Below the pieces are notes generated by a model. The model ran no database searches. It saw nothing but the letters and a program-made list of their open reading frames with translations, and was not told the origin of the DNA. Positions 1 through 8,657 of a DNA stretch of 64,000 nucleotides are shown piece after piece (the stretch's first letter is position 1; every line of letters starts with the position of its first letter). Source of the stretch: Burkholderia sp. BCC0322 (GTDB lineage Bacteria; Pseudomonadota; Gammaproteobacteria; Burkholderiales; Burkholderiaceae); assembly GCF_902833045.1 (NCBI RefSeq), contig NZ_CADFDU010000020.1:31527-95526 (forward strand). Reading direction: 5' to 3'. Position numbers and translations under genes: made by a program.

Positions 1-467
1 ACGGCGTGCAGGTCGGGACACCGTTCGCGGTGACGGAAGAAGGCGATGCGCATCCGCACTTCAAGCGCGTGCTGGCTGATGCGACGCCCGACGACATCGT
101 CGAATTCGTCAGCGTGACGGGGCTGCCTGCACGTGCGGTGAAGACGCCGTGGCTCGATCGTTACCTGCGCAACGAGACGCGCATCCGCACCAAGCTCGGT
201 GCGCTGAAGCAGCGTTGCCCGACCGCGCTCGAATGCCTGAGCGTATGCGGCTTGCGCGACGGCATCGAGAAGTTCGGCCATTTCTGCATCGATACGCGGC
301 TCGCGGCTGCATTGCGCGGCGACGTCGCGAACGGGCTGTTCTTCCGTGGCCGCGAAGCGCTGCCGTTCGGTCGTGCGATCCGCAGCGTGCGCGATTTGCT
401 CGATCTGCTGCTGACGGGCTGTGCGACCGAGCCTGCGGCAAACCGTCCCACGTTTACGCTGGCTTGA
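1..467 (+). CDS. Nitronate monooxygenase family protein (C-terminal part)
   Basis: The reading frame is open from the first base of the window and ends with TGA at 465-467, so only about the last 154 residues are visible and the start lies upstream. The sequence begins GVQVGTPFAVTEEGDAHP, which matches the FMN/phosphate-binding end of the TIM barrel in the nitronate monooxygenase / 2-nitropropane dioxygenase family. These FMN enzymes oxidise alkyl nitronates such as propionate 3-nitronate to carbonyl products and nitrite in the cytoplasm. The C-terminal part has a short cysteine-bearing helix region (CPTALECLSVCG) common in long proteobacterial members. OmpW follows after 65 bases on the same strand. 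Family call is fairly secure; substrate is inferred from the family only. Confidence 0.75.
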   Translation, partial: GVQVGTPFAVTEEGDAHPHFKRVLADATPDDIVEFVSVTGLPARAVKTPWLDRYLRNETRIRTKLGALKQRCPTALECLSVCGLRDGIEKFGHFCIDTRLAAALRGDVANGLFFRGREALPFGRAIRSVRDLLDLLLTGCATEPAANRPTFTLA

Positions 468-532
468 CGGATATCAACATGACGAAAAGACCCTACGAGG
501 AGAATGGAAACCATTCTTTGGGGGTCCGTACC

Positions 533-1174
533 ATGCATAAAACGATTCGAACTTGTGTTGTCGCTGCCGCCGTTGCGGCTGCTTTCGCCGCGATGCCTTC
601 GCTGTCGCACGCGGCCTCTCCCGGCGACGGCATCAACCAGGGCGACGTCCTGGTCCGGCTGCGTGCGATCAGCATCCAGCCGAACGAACGCGCGAGCGAT
701 ACGCTGGGCGCGCTGAACGTCGGCGTGAACAACGCGATCGTGCCCGAGCTCGACTTCACGTACATGATCCGCGACTACCTCGGCGTCGAGCTGATCCTCG
801 GCACGTCGAGGCACCAGCTGACGTCGAGCCTCGGCAATCTCGGCGGCGTGGGCGTGCTGCCGCCGACGCTGCTGCTGCAGTACCACTTCAACCACGCCGG
901 CAAGGTGCGTCCGTACGTCGGCGCGGGGGTGAACTACACGTACTTCTACAACAACGGGCTCAACGTCGGCGGGGAGGGCGTGTCGATCAACAAGAGCAGC
1001 TTCGGCCCGGCGCTGCAGTTCGGCGTTGACGTGCAGTTGACGAAGAAGGTGTTCATGAACGTCGACGTGAAGAAGATCTGGATGAGCACCGATGCGACGC
1101 TCGGCGACAAGGGCATCGGCACGCTGCACATCGATCCGCTGATCGTCGGGGTGGGCGTCGGGATGAAGTTCTAG
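533..1174 (+). CDS. ompW: OmpW family outer membrane protein
   Basis: A 213-residue protein with a typical Sec signal peptide (MHKTIRTCVVAAAVAAAF..., cleavage after SHA near residue 26) followed by alternating amphipathic strands and a terminal phenylalanine (GVGMKF), as expected of an eight-stranded OmpW beta-barrel. Family hallmarks are visible: GDVLVRLRAISIQPNE at the N-terminus, PTLLLQYHFN, VRPYVGAGVNYTYFY and the conserved DVKKIWM near the C-terminus. OmpW barrels form narrow hydrophobic channels in the outer membrane and are implicated in uptake of small hydrophobic compounds and stress response. The start at 533 was chosen because it gives a clean signal peptide; an in-frame ATG at 479 would add 18 residues ahead of it. 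A strong terminator follows. Confidence 0.9.
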   Translation: MHKTIRTCVVAAAVAAAFAAMPSLSHAASPGDGINQGDVLVRLRAISIQPNERASDTLGALNVGVNNAIVPELDFTYMIRDYLGVELILGTSRHQLTSSLGNLGGVGVLPPTLLLQYHFNHAGKVRPYVGAGVNYTYFYNNGLNVGGEGVSINKSSFGPALQFGVDVQLTKKVFMNVDVKKIWMSTDATLGDKGIGTLHIDPLIVGVGVGMKF

Positions 1175-1205
1175 GCGCGTTCGGAAAAGAACAGAGTTGG
1201 GGTTG

Positions 1206-1236
1206 GCGGCATGGCGGTCGGCATGCCGCTTTTTTT
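1206..1236 (+). terminator. Rho-independent terminator after ompW
   Basis: Perfect 8-base arms GCGGCATG (1206-1213) and CATGCCGC (1222-1229) with an 8-base loop, followed directly by seven T. It ends just before the convergent DUF1289 gene. Confidence 0.85.
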
Positions 1237-1249
1237 ATGCGCGGCGGAT

Positions 1250-1453
1250 TTACAGCTTGTCGTACTGGAAGCGCATCGCGGTGCCTTCGCGCTGGATGCG
1301 CTCCCACACCGCGCGCTTTTCGTCGTCGCTCAGGAACACCCAGTTCGACACCTCGGCGGCCGTGCGGCCGCAGCCCTTGCAGACTTCGTCGAAGAGGGTC
1401 GAGCACACGCCGATGCAGGGGCTGTCGGGAAGGTCGTGGAGATTGGAGGCCAT
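1250..1453 (-). CDS. DUF1289 domain small cysteine-cluster protein
   Basis: A 67-residue protein, convergent with ompW. The DUF1289 signature is clear: SPCIGVCSTLFDEVCKGCGR followed by T-x-x-E-V-x-x-W (TAAEVSNW). The four cysteines (C-x3-C-x7-C-x2-C) look able to bind a metal, although the role of the family is not established. The C-terminal half is a charged helix (DDEKRAVWERIQRE). The start at MASNLHDL fits the usual family length; an in-frame ATG 12 codons upstream (1489) is a possible alternative, and neither has a strong ribosome binding site. It appears to be a single-gene unit. Confidence 0.8.
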   Translation of the reverse strand: MASNLHDLPDSPCIGVCSTLFDEVCKGCGRTAAEVSNWVFLSDDEKRAVWERIQREGTAMRFQYDKL

Positions 1454-1877
1454 CGGAAGGGTGCGCGCAGTTGAATCGTCAGCCGCCATTTTAATGCATC
1501 GCGGGCGGGCGGGCGGTCGGACGGGTGCGGCCGGCATGCCGCACCGGTGCCGTGACTCGACAGTGCGGCCGGGTTCGGGCACAGCCGCCAGGCGGTTCGC
1601 AGCCGGCCGGCGCACGCGGTTTCGCCGCCGCCCGTTTTTCCCGGTGGACAGCCGCCGATTACCCGATAGAATTCCCCGGGAACACCCCGCCGCACGGGCG
1701 GCCAGCCTGGCCGGCGGCGGGAATCTGTTCCGTTTGCGCGACATCGGTATGATTTTTTTGTGACGGCGCGCGAATGATGGTAGTTTTCGGGGTTTTCGAG
1801 GGGCGGCGCGCCAGAATGCGCCGCCATGACGAGGCAGACGGCAGCCGGACACACGGTCCGGCCGGAGGGAGAACGGG
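1454..1877. promoter_or_regulatory. Intergenic control region upstream of potF
   Basis: 424 bases between the divergent DUF1289 gene and potF. It holds a perfect 8-base inverted repeat (GGTGCGGC at 1524-1531 and GCCGCACC at 1538-1545) and, around 1745-1770, a run of T followed by GTGACGG. potF has a good ribosome binding site (GGAGGGAGAACGGG) just before its ATG. No gene was seen here. The promoter must lie in this stretch, but I cannot place its boxes confidently. Confidence 0.4.
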
Positions 1878-2972
1878 ATGAAAGCAAAGGTAGTGGGCCG
1901 GTTCGCAGCGCTCGCGCTGTGCGTGGGTGCATCGGCGGCAGCGGCGAAGGATACGCAGCTCAATGTCTATAACTGGTCGGACTACATTGCGAAGGACACG
2001 ATCCCGAACTTCGAGAAGCAGACGGGGGTCAAGGTCCGCTACGACAACTACGACAGCGACGACACGCTGCAGGCGAAGCTGCTGACGGGCAGCTCGGGCT
2101 ACGACATCGTCGTGCCGACCAGCAACTACGCGGGCAAGCAGATCGCCGCCGGCATCTTCGCGCCGCTCGACAAGTCGAAGCTGCCGAACCTCAAGTACCT
2201 CGATCCGCAACTGATGGCGCTCGTCGCCGGCGCGGACCCGGGCAACAAGTACTCGGTGCCCTGGGCATACGGCACGACCGGTCTCGCCTACAACCTGACG
2301 AAGGCGCAGCAGGCGCTCGGCAAGGTCCCGCTCGACAACTGGGACATCCTGTTCAAGCCGGAAAACCTGTCGAAGCTCAAGAGCTGCGGCGTGTCGGTGC
2401 TCGACGCGCCCGACCAGATGTTCGCGGCGGCGCTGCACTACATCGGCAAGGATCCGATGAGCACGAACCCGGCCGACTACAAGGCCGCGATGGACGTGCT
2501 GAAGAAGATCCGCCCGTTCATCACGCAATTCAACTCGTCGGGCTACATCAACGACCTGGTCGGCGGCGACATCTGCTTCGCGTTCGGCTGGTCGGGCGAC
2601 GTCGTGATCGCGAAGCATCGCGCGATCGAGGCGAAGAAGCCGTACAAGATCGAGTACTACATTCCGAAGGGCGGCGCGCCGGTCTGGTTCGACGTGATGG
2701 CGATTCCGAAGGACGCGAAGAACAAGGAAGCGGCCCTCGAGTGGATCAACTACATCGAGGACCCGAAGGTCCACGCGGCGATCACGAACGCGGTGTACTA
2801 CCCGAGCGCCAACGCCGAGGCTCGCAAGTACGTGCGGCCCGACGTCGCGAACGACCCGGCCGTCTATCCGCCGGCCGACGTCGTGAAGACGTTGTTCCTG
2901 CTCAAGCCGTTGCCGCCGGAAGTCCAGCGTCTGCAGACGCGTCTGTGGACCGAGCTGAAGTCGGGCCGCTGA
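1878..2972 (+). CDS. potF: Polyamine ABC transporter periplasmic binding protein (PotF type)
   Basis: A 364-residue protein with a signal peptide (residues 1-23, ending ASAAAA) followed by the PotD/PotF opening LNVYNWSDYIAKDTIPNF. It captures putrescine or spermidine in the periplasm and hands it to the PotH/PotI permease. Family motifs visible are YDIVVPTSNYAGKQI, SVPWAYGTTGLAYN (lining the polyamine site) and FAFGWSGDVVIA. Length agrees with E. coli PotF (370). It is the first gene of potFGHI, and a hairpin in the 85-base gap before potG may let the binding protein be made in excess over the membrane parts. Whether putrescine or spermidine is preferred cannot be told from sequence alone. 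Confidence 0.93.
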   Translation: MKAKVVGRFAALALCVGASAAAAKDTQLNVYNWSDYIAKDTIPNFEKQTGVKVRYDNYDSDDTLQAKLLTGSSGYDIVVPTSNYAGKQIAAGIFAPLDKSKLPNLKYLDPQLMALVAGADPGNKYSVPWAYGTTGLAYNLTKAQQALGKVPLDNWDILFKPENLSKLKSCGVSVLDAPDQMFAAALHYIGKDPMSTNPADYKAAMDVLKKIRPFITQFNSSGYINDLVGGDICFAFGWSGDVVIAKHRAIEAKKPYKIEYYIPKGGAPVWFDVMAIPKDAKNKEAALEWINYIEDPKVHAAITNAVYYPSANAEARKYVRPDVANDPAVYPPADVVKTLFLLKPLPPEVQRLQTRLWTELKSGR

Positions 2973-2999
2973 TACGCGCCGATGTTCCCAGCAGTCATG

Positions 3000-3025
3000 A
3001 AGCCCCTGGTGCCCCCGGGGGCTTT
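3000..3025 (+). terminator. Intercistronic hairpin between potF and potG
   Basis: AAGCCCC (3000-3006) pairs with GGGGCTT (3018-3024), with a short GC-rich loop, then TTG. It probably acts as a partial terminator or as a 3' stabilising stem that raises potF mRNA over potGHI, as is common for ABC binding-protein genes. The T-run is weak, so read-through is expected. Confidence 0.55.
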
Positions 3026-3057
3026 GTTCGTTCAACGCAGGAGAGAAGCAGCACATC

Positions 3058-4218
3058 ATGAATAGCCAGTCGGGTGCGCCGGTCGCGGGCGCATCGTCCT
3101 CCGTTTCCTCCTCCGGCGCCGATGCGCGCGCCGAGAACTTTGTCCAGATCGTCGACGTCGTCAAGAAGTTCGGCGACACCGAAGCCGTGCGCAGCGTCAA
3201 CCTGACCGTGCGCCAGGGCGAGCTGTTCGCGCTGCTCGGCAGCTCGGGCTGCGGCAAGTCGACGTTGCTGCGGATGCTCGCGGGCCTCGAGACGGTCACG
3301 TCGGGCAAGATCCTGATCGACGGCGAGGACCTCGCGCAGATGCCGCCGTACAAGCGGCCCGTGAACATGATGTTCCAGTCGTATGCGCTGTTCCCGCACA
3401 TGTCGGTCGAGTCGAACGTCGCGTTCGGTCTCAAGCAGGAAGGCACGCCGAAGGCCGAGCTGAAGGAGCGTGTCGCTTCGGCGCTCGAACTCGTGCAGAT
3501 GAGCAAGTACGCGAAGCGCAAGCCGCATCAGCTGTCCGGCGGCCAGCAGCAGCGCGTCGCGCTCGCGCGCTCGCTGGTCAAGCGGCCGAAGCTGCTGCTG
3601 CTCGACGAGCCGATGTCCGCGCTCGACAAGCAGATCCGCCAGCGCACGCAGATCGAGCTCGTCAACATCCTGAACAAGGTCGGCGTCACCTGCATCATGG
3701 TCACGCACGACCAGGAAGAGGCGATGACGATGGCCAATCGCCTCGCGGTGATGAGCGAAGGGCAGATCGTGCAGATCGGCTCGCCGAACGAAGTGTACGA
3801 ATATCCGAACAGCCGCTTCTCGGCCGAATTCATCGGCTCGACGAACCTGTTCGACGGCGTGACGGTCGAGGACGAACCCGACCACGTGTATATCGAGTCG
3901 CCGGAGCTGCCGAGCCGGCTGTACGTGAGCCACGGGATTTCGGGCCCGCTCGGGATGCCGGTCACGGTGTCGGTGCGCCCCGAACGGATCGCGCTGACGC
4001 GCAAGCCGCCCGAAGGCGCGTTCAACTGGGCGCGCGGCCGGATCAGCAACGTCGCGTACATGGGCGGCTATTCGCTGTATCACGTGAAGCTCGATGCGGG
4101 CAAGACGGTGATCGCGAACGTGTCGAGCCTCGCGATTTCGGAGCTCGACACACCGGCGCTCGGCGACGAGATCTACGTGCGCTGGAGCGCGACGGCCGGC
4201 GTGGTGCTGACGTCATGA
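3058..4218 (+). CDS. potG: Polyamine ABC transporter ATP-binding protein (PotG/PotA type)
   Basis: 386 residues. It powers polyamine import across the inner membrane. Walker A is GSSGCGKST (about residues 61-69), the Q-loop lies in MMFQSYALFPHM, the ABC signature is LSGGQQQRVALARS and Walker B is LLLLDEPMSALD, followed by the H-loop (VTHDQEEAM). The C-terminal third (from about 270) is the TOBE regulatory domain (VSVRPERIAL). The first 28 residues are a Ser/Ala-rich extension not needed for the fold. The gene ends in ATGA, overlapping potH by four bases, which implies translational coupling. Confidence 0.95.
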   Translation: MNSQSGAPVAGASSSVSSSGADARAENFVQIVDVVKKFGDTEAVRSVNLTVRQGELFALLGSSGCGKSTLLRMLAGLETVTSGKILIDGEDLAQMPPYKRPVNMMFQSYALFPHMSVESNVAFGLKQEGTPKAELKERVASALELVQMSKYAKRKPHQLSGGQQQRVALARSLVKRPKLLLLDEPMSALDKQIRQRTQIELVNILNKVGVTCIMVTHDQEEAMTMANRLAVMSEGQIVQIGSPNEVYEYPNSRFSAEFIGSTNLFDGVTVEDEPDHVYIESPELPSRLYVSHGISGPLGMPVTVSVRPERIALTRKPPEGAFNWARGRISNVAYMGGYSLYHVKLDAGKTVIANVSSLAISELDTPALGDEIYVRWSATAGVVLTS

Positions 4219-5141
4219 GCGCGTTCAAGTCCCTGCTCGAGTGGCCGGTGCGGCGCTTCAACCTGACGGGCGCCACGGCGGTCGTCGCCGGGCCGTTCAC
4301 GTGGCTCGTGCTGTTCTTCCTCGTGCCGTTCGTGCTGGTCGTCAAGATCAGCTTCGCGGAACTGCAGCTCGGCATCCCGCCGTACACGGAGCTCGCGTCG
4401 TACGCGGACGGCGTCGTGCACGTCGCGCTGAACCTGTCGCACTATGCGTTCCTGTTCACCGACAGCCTGTATTTCGCGACCTACGTGAACTCGGTGTGGG
4501 TGGCCGCCGTGACGACGCTGCTGTGTCTGCTGATCGGCTATCCGATGGCGTACTACATCGCGCGCTCGAACCCGGCGACCCGCAACCTGCTGATGATGGG
4601 CGTGATGCTGCCGTTCTGGACGTCGTTCCTGATCCGCGTGTACGCGTGGATCGGCATCCTGAAGAACAACGGGCTGCTGAACAACTTCCTGATGTGGATC
4701 GGCCTCACGCATACGCCGATCGAGCTGTATCGCACCAACTACGCGGTGTACATCGGGATGGTCTATTCGTACCTGCCGTTCCTCGTGATGCCGCTCTACG
4801 CGCACCTCGTGAAGATGGACCTGCGCCTGCTCGAAGCCGCGTACGACCTGGGCGCCAAGCCCTGGAAGGCGTTCGTGCAGATCACGCTGCCGCTGTCGAA
4901 GAACGGGATCATCGCGGGCTGCCTGCTCGTGTTCATCCCGGCGGTGGGCGAGTACGTGATTCCCGAGCTGCTCGGCGGCGCGAACACGCTGATGATCGGC
5001 CGCGTGATGTGGAATGAGTTCTTCAACAACGCAGACTGGCCGATGGCGTCGGCGGTGACCTGCGCAATGGTGCTGCTGCTGCTCGTGCCGATGGCGATGT
5101 TCCAGCACTTCCAGGCGAAGGAGCAGGGGGGCCGTCGATGA
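4215..5141 (+). CDS. potH: Polyamine ABC transporter permease (PotH type)
   Basis: 308 residues with six predicted membrane helices, the first at about residues 27-50 (FTWLVLFFLVPFVLVVKISF). The binding-protein-dependent permease EAA loop is visible as EAAYDLGAKPWKAFVQITLP, the contact point for PotG. It forms the heterodimeric channel with PotI. It overlaps potG and potI by four bases (ATGA) on each side, so the three are translationally coupled. Family hallmarks include PFWTSFLIRVYAW and the periplasmic segment between helices 1 and 2 that is usual for PotH. Confidence 0.94.
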   Translation: MSAFKSLLEWPVRRFNLTGATAVVAGPFTWLVLFFLVPFVLVVKISFAELQLGIPPYTELASYADGVVHVALNLSHYAFLFTDSLYFATYVNSVWVAAVTTLLCLLIGYPMAYYIARSNPATRNLLMMGVMLPFWTSFLIRVYAWIGILKNNGLLNNFLMWIGLTHTPIELYRTNYAVYIGMVYSYLPFLVMPLYAHLVKMDLRLLEAAYDLGAKPWKAFVQITLPLSKNGIIAGCLLVFIPAVGEYVIPELLGGANTLMIGRVMWNEFFNNADWPMASAVTCAMVLLLLVPMAMFQHFQAKEQGGRR

Positions 5142-5959
5142 AGCCGAATCGTTACCTGCAGTTCGCGGCGCTGTTTGCCGGCTTTGCGTTCCTGTACATC
5201 CCGATCATCAGCCTGATCGTCTATTCGTTCAACGAGTCGAAGCTCGTCACCGTGTGGTCGGGTTTCTCGTTCAAGTGGTACTCGGCGCTCGTCGAGGACG
5301 ACGAGTTGCTGACCGCCGCGTGGCTGTCGCTGAAGATCGGCGTGCTGACCGCGTTCGCGTCGGTGTTCATCGGCACGTGGGCCGGCTTCGTGCTCGCGCG
5401 GATGGGGCGCTTTCGCGGTTTCGCGCTGTTCAGCGGGATGATCAACGCGCCGCTCGTGATCCCCGAGGTGATCCAGGGGATCTCGCTGCTGCTGCTGTTC
5501 ATCGAGCTGGCGAAGTGGATCGGCTGGCCGGCCGAGCGCGGCATCTTCACGATCTGGCTCGGCCACGTGATGCTGTGCATCTCGTACGTCGCGATCATCG
5601 TGCAGTCGCGTGTGCGCGAGCTGAATCCGTCGCTGGAAGAGGCCGCGCTCGATCTCGGCGCGACGCCGCTGAAAGTGTTCTTCACGATCACGCTGCCGCT
5701 GATCTCGCAGGCGCTGATCGCGGGCTGGCTGCTGTCGTTCACGCTGTCGATCGACGACCTCGTGCTGTCGGCGTTCCTGTCGGGCCCCGGCTCGACGACG
5801 CTGCCGCTCGTCGTGTTCTCGCGCGTGCGCCTCGGGCTGAACCCGGAAATGAACGCGCTCGCGACGCTGTTCATCGTTGCGGTGACGGCCGGCGTCGTGA
5901 TCGCGAACTTCGTGATGCTGCGGCAGGAGCGCAAGCGGATGGCGGGGTTCGCGACCTGA
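5138..5959 (+). CDS. potI: Polyamine ABC transporter permease (PotI type)
   Basis: 273 residues and six membrane helices. The opening FLYIPIISLIVYSFNESKL is characteristic of PotC/PotI. The EAA loop is EEAALDLGATPLKVFFTITL, and SFTLSIDDLVLSAFLSGPG is the conserved PotC/PotI stretch after it. Last gene of the operon, overlapping potH by ATGA and followed within 30 bases by a strong terminator. Confidence 0.94.
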   Translation: MKPNRYLQFAALFAGFAFLYIPIISLIVYSFNESKLVTVWSGFSFKWYSALVEDDELLTAAWLSLKIGVLTAFASVFIGTWAGFVLARMGRFRGFALFSGMINAPLVIPEVIQGISLLLLFIELAKWIGWPAERGIFTIWLGHVMLCISYVAIIVQSRVRELNPSLEEAALDLGATPLKVFFTITLPLISQALIAGWLLSFTLSIDDLVLSAFLSGPGSTTLPLVVFSRVRLGLNPEMNALATLFIVAVTAGVVIANFVMLRQERKRMAGFAT

Positions 5960-5982
5960 CGTTCAGGTCATGATCGCCATGG

Positions 5983-6024
5983 AAAACGCCCGGTGCCGAC
6001 GACGAGTCGGGCCGGGCGTTTTGT
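5983..6024 (+). terminator. Rho-independent terminator of potFGHI
   Basis: AAAACGCCCGG (5983-5993) pairs perfectly with CCGGGCGTTTT (6012-6022), with an inner CCGAC/GTCGG stem. The symmetric A and T runs could let it work on both strands, also closing the TauE-side operon. Confidence 0.9.
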
Positions 6025-6131
6025 TGGGTGGCGCTGCGTGCGGATCGGCGCCGGTCAGGATGCGATTGCGACGGACGAAGGGCGCCAGCGCCACGGCATG
6101 GGTTCGATGTCCGTGCCCGACCGTGGCCGCC

Positions 6132-6938
6132 TCATGCGTGGAACGCCGCCTTCGCCAGCAGCCCGAGCGCGACGCACACGAGCACGGCCGCGAATCCGGC
6201 CTGCACGTGCCGGGCGGCGAGGTGGCGTGACGCGCCGCGACCGGCGGCCATGCCGAGCGCGGTCGCGACGGTGAACCACAACGTCACGTCGAGCGGTGCG
6301 CGCGTGCCCGACACGAGCGTGGCGATGACACCGCCGGTGCCGACGAGCGCGATCACCATCAGCGACGTCGCGACGACGCCGTGCATCGACACGTTCGTGA
6401 ACTTGCGCAGCATCGGCACGATCACGAAGCCGCCGCCCACGCCGAGCAGCCCCGTCATCAGGCCCGTCATCGCACCGGTCGACGCAAGCGCGACGCCGAC
6501 CGGCCAGGACCAGACGAGCCGGCCCGTATCGGGATTCACGCGGCCGACGCACAGCGGCGACGCTGCCGCGTCGACCGGCGCGTGCCGCAGCGCCTGCAAC
6601 AACAGGCGGCCGGCGACGACCAGCATCGTCAGCGCGAACAGCGCGAGCAGCAGGCGTTGCGGCAGCACATGCGCGAGCCGTACGCCGAGCGTGGTCAGCG
6701 GCACGCCGGCCACGGCCATCAGCAGCGCCGCGCGGTAGCGCACGAGCCCGCGGCGGAAACCTTCGAGCGCGCCGAGCGCGGCGCTGCCCGCCACCGCGAC
6801 GAGCGCGACGGGCGTGGCCTGCTGCATCGGCCAGCCCATGCCGACGACGAGCGCGGGCACCGCGAGGATGCCACCGCCGGCGCCGGTCAGGCCGAGCACG
6901 GCGCCGACGAAACCGCCCAGTACGAGGGAAATCAGCAT
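6132..6938 (-). CDS. TauE/SafE family anion (sulfite) exporter
   Basis: 268 residues, mostly membrane. Two homologous halves each start with the family's glycine-rich motif: GGFVGAVLGLTGAGGGILAVP near the N-terminus and GLMTGLLGVGGGFVIVPML near residue 155, as in TauE/SafE exporters. Members export sulfite, sulfoacetate or related anions. It is the last gene of a minus-strand operon after a sulfide:quinone reductase fusion (18-base gap) and a persulfide dioxygenase, whose product is sulfite. Sulfite export is therefore the natural inference here, though substrate cannot be read from the sequence. Confidence 0.85.
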   Translation of the reverse strand: MLISLVLGGFVGAVLGLTGAGGGILAVPALVVGMGWPMQQATPVALVAVAGSAALGALEGFRRGLVRYRAALLMAVAGVPLTTLGVRLAHVLPQRLLLALFALTMLVVAGRLLLQALRHAPVDAAASPLCVGRVNPDTGRLVWSWPVGVALASTGAMTGLMTGLLGVGGGFVIVPMLRKFTNVSMHGVVATSLMVIALVGTGGVIATLVSGTRAPLDVTLWFTVATALGMAAGRGASRHLAARHVQAGFAAVLVCVALGLLAKAAFHA

Positions 6939-6956
6939 GACGTCATCGCGCTCCGG

Positions 6957-8627
6957 TCAACGTGCGATCGCGGGCTTCGCGAGCCATTCGCGGCCCTTGA
7001 GCATCGCCTTCCAGTAGAGCGGCGGCAGCACGCGTTCCTTGAGCAGCCACGCGAGGCGCGACGGACGCTTGCCGTCGATCAGCCACGCGGGGAAGGTCGG
7101 TGCGACCTTGCCGCCGTACAGGAATTCGGCGAGCACGATCTTGCCGCGCTCAACCGTGAGCGGGCATGAGCCATAGCCGTCGTACGCGGCGTCGCCGTGT
7201 GCGTGGCCGAGCGACGCGAGCAGGTTGTGTGCCACCACCGGTGCCTGCTTGCGGGCGGCCGCGGCCGTTTTCGCATTGGTCGTGTTGGTGGCGTCGCCGA
7301 GCGCGTAGATGTCCGGAAACTGCTTGTGGCGCAGTGTCGCCGGATCGACGTCGATCCAGCCGGCCGCGTCGGCGAGCGGGCTCGAACGCACGAAGTCGGG
7401 CGCCTTCTGCGGCGGCACGACGTGGATCATGTCGAACGCGCGCACGACGGTTTCCTTGCCGCCGTCCGGCAGCGCGCGCGCGAACGTCGCGCGGCGCGCG
7501 GGCCCGTCGATCGACACGAGGTTGTGGCCGAACGACAGCGCGATGTCATAGCTTTTCACATACTCCATCAGCGCGGGCACGTAGTCGGCGACACCGAACA
7601 GCGCGGCGCCCGCATTCAGGAACTCGACGTTCGCGGCTTCGAGGCGGCCCGCGCGCCGCCAGTGATCGCACGACAGGTACATCGCCTTCTGTGGCGCGCC
7701 CGCGCACTTGATCGGCATCGGCGGTTGCGTGAAGAGCGCGTTGCCGCCGCGGAACGCGCGCACGAGCTCCCACGTGTACGGCGCGAGATCGTAGCGGTAG
7801 TTGGACGTGACGCCGTTGCGGCCGAGCGTGTCGGCGAGCCCTTCGATCGCGTGCCAGTCGAGCTTGAGCCCCGGACACACGACGAGCTTGCGATACCCGA
7901 TGCGGCGACAGCCGTCGAGGACGACGGTGTGCGCGTCGGGCTCGAAGCCCGCGACGGCGGCCTGGATCCGCTGCACGCCACGCGGCAGCACGTCGGTCAT
8001 TCGGCGTGCGGTGGTCTCGGGCCGGAACACGCCCGCGCCGACCATCGTCCAGCCGGGCTGGTAGTAGTGGACGTCGGCCGGGTCGATCACCGCGATGTCG
8101 AGCGACGCATCGCGCGCGAGCAGGCTCGACGCGACCGCGATGCCGGCAGCGCCCGCGCCGACGATCACGATGTCGTGCCGCGCATCGACGGCCGGTGCCG
8201 CCTGCCTGCCGCCTTGCACGACACGCGAGGCGAGCGCGCGCAGGTCGTAGCCGGCTGCGCCGGCCGTCGCGACGATGTCGTTCAGCGGCCGCAGGCCGGC
8301 TTGCGACAGCGCCCACAGCGTGGCCGAGCGCGTGCCGCTGCGGCAATACGCGAGCACCGGGCCTTCGAGCGACGCGAGGAGCGCGCCGAACTGCGCGGCC
8401 TGGTCGTCGGTCACCTTGCCCGTATCGACCGGCAGGTAGTGCACGTCGATGCCGAGCGGCACGGCGGCCGCGCGGATCTCGGTGACGGTCGGCTGGTCGG
8501 GGCCTTCTCCGTCGGGGCGGTTGCAGATGATCGCGCGGATGCCGGTTGCGTGAAGCGCGGGCAGGTCGGCCGCCGCGATCTGCGGCGAGACCGACAGCGT
8601 GTCGGTCAGCTTGCGGATGGTGGTCAT
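6957..8627 (-). CDS. Phosphatase-like (DUF442/TIGR01244) domain fused to sulfide:quinone oxidoreductase
   Basis: 556 residues in two domains. Residues 1-110 are a TIGR01244/DUF442 domain of the dual-specificity phosphatase/rhodanese fold, with a C-x5-R loop at C95-R100 (YCRSGTR). From about 150 onward it is an FAD flavoprotein (VIVGAGAAGIAVASSLL) that resembles mitochondrial-type SQR: IKCAGAPQK (C308) and GSCPL (C488) are the two redox cysteines expected to form the sulfur-bridging pair, and VVPPQKAPD and IYALGDATN are typical. It should oxidise sulfide to sulfane sulfur and pass electrons to quinone at the membrane, with the N-terminal domain perhaps relaying persulfide. It lies 30 bases from the persulfide dioxygenase gene. 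The fusion recurs in proteobacteria. Confidence 0.85.
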   Translation of the reverse strand: MTTIRKLTDTLSVSPQIAAADLPALHATGIRAIICNRPDGEGPDQPTVTEIRAAAVPLGIDVHYLPVDTGKVTDDQAAQFGALLASLEGPVLAYCRSGTRSATLWALSQAGLRPLNDIVATAGAAGYDLRALASRVVQGGRQAAPAVDARHDIVIVGAGAAGIAVASSLLARDASLDIAVIDPADVHYYQPGWTMVGAGVFRPETTARRMTDVLPRGVQRIQAAVAGFEPDAHTVVLDGCRRIGYRKLVVCPGLKLDWHAIEGLADTLGRNGVTSNYRYDLAPYTWELVRAFRGGNALFTQPPMPIKCAGAPQKAMYLSCDHWRRAGRLEAANVEFLNAGAALFGVADYVPALMEYVKSYDIALSFGHNLVSIDGPARRATFARALPDGGKETVVRAFDMIHVVPPQKAPDFVRSSPLADAAGWIDVDPATLRHKQFPDIYALGDATNTTNAKTAAAARKQAPVVAHNLLASLGHAHGDAAYDGYGSCPLTVERGKIVLAEFLYGGKVAPTFPAWLIDGKRPSRLAWLLKERVLPPLYWKAMLKGREWLAKPAIAR

Positions 8628-8657
8628 GTCGGGGTTCTCGGTTGGGGGCGGCGGCGC

